DNA from: ARS1285 sp038045965 | Lineage (GTDB): Archaea > Nanobdellota > Nanobdellia > Pacearchaeales > GW2011-AR1 | Assembly: GCA_038045965.1 (NCBI GenBank) | Contig: JBBSXD010000026.1 | Coordinates: forward strand, 1 to 11,614 | Reading direction: 5' to 3' | DNA length: 11,614 nt | Part shown: positions 11,567-11,614 of the stretch, piece after piece | How positions within the stretch are numbered: position 1 is the first letter of the stretch | How the letters are laid out: every line of letters begins with the position of its first letter | The notes under the pieces: generated by a model | Told to the model about the DNA's origin: nothing | The model's database searches: none | Seen by the model: only the letters and a program-made list of their open reading frames with translations | Made by a program: the position numbers and the translations under genes

Positions 11567-11614
11567 TATTATGAATAAATAATTTTTATTATTAATTTAT
11601 CTTCTACCTTTTTT

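Noticed and set aside
11600..11614. Possible C-terminus of another minus-strand gene (KKGRR before TAA)
   Set aside because: Only five codons are visible and a second frame is equally open; nothing can be supported.
1..11614. CRISPR array, insertion sequence, rRNA, or altered genetic code
   Set aside because: No regularly spaced repeats, no transposase or terminal inverted repeats and no rRNA-like stretch were seen; TAA, TAG and TGA all act as stops and none is used as sense in intact genes.

Overview
The window is very AT-rich and archaeal, most likely from a small-genome DPANN lineage of the Pacearchaeota/Woesearchaeota/Nanoarchaeota type. The archaeal assignment rests on an Alba chromatin protein, ribosomal protein eS17 and TATA boxes that lie about 24-27 bases upstream of most start codons, as expected for leaderless transcripts. 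Tiny intergenic gaps, many orphan small membrane proteins and a bacterial-type leucyl-tRNA synthetase suggest DPANN. Stops are TAA, TAG and TGA, so the code is standard.

Layout, left to right. 1-128: the last 41 codons of a VanX/M15D-type D-Ala-D-Ala dipeptidase (+). 141-3094: a minus-strand block with a VIT1/CCC1-like metal transporter, a macro-domain protein with bacterial-looking composition, a broken six-helix MFS half-transporter, a four-helix membrane protein with a Cys-rich loop, and an overlapping DUF4258/DUF2283 toxin-antitoxin-like pair. 3142-3213: a tRNA with a CAT anticodon (-). 3281-3538: a small membrane protein (+). 3547-4423 (-): the eS17-Alba operon followed by a small coding remnant with an in-frame stop. 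4501-4835: a frameshifted small gene (+). 4921-5913: a DPANN-type winged-helix protein with a charged linker and a possible nuclease-like C-domain (-). 6028-7223: two unknown genes meeting tail to tail with their stop codons overlapping. 7298-10336: leucyl-tRNA synthetase (+). 10375-11337: two unknown proteins, the second with four membrane helices (+). 11347-11502: a 51-residue zinc-ribbon protein with a strong Shine-Dalgarno (-).

The most striking object is the leucyl-tRNA synthetase. A complete alpha/beta serine hydrolase of the RBBP9/YdeN type, about 190 residues with its GHSxG nucleophile, aspartate and histidine all present, is inserted in frame at the start of the CP1 editing domain, directly before the TTRPDT editing motif. 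The synthetase keeps all its own signatures (HMGH, zinc ligands, editing HDQRD, KMSKS). It therefore looks like a functional three-activity enzyme rather than a broken gene. Because aminoacyl-tRNA is itself an ester, an extra proofreading or tRNA-related esterase is an attractive but untested idea.

Three genes between 1.4 and 4.9 kb are interrupted by a single-base shift or an in-frame stop. They are either genuine decay or local consensus errors.
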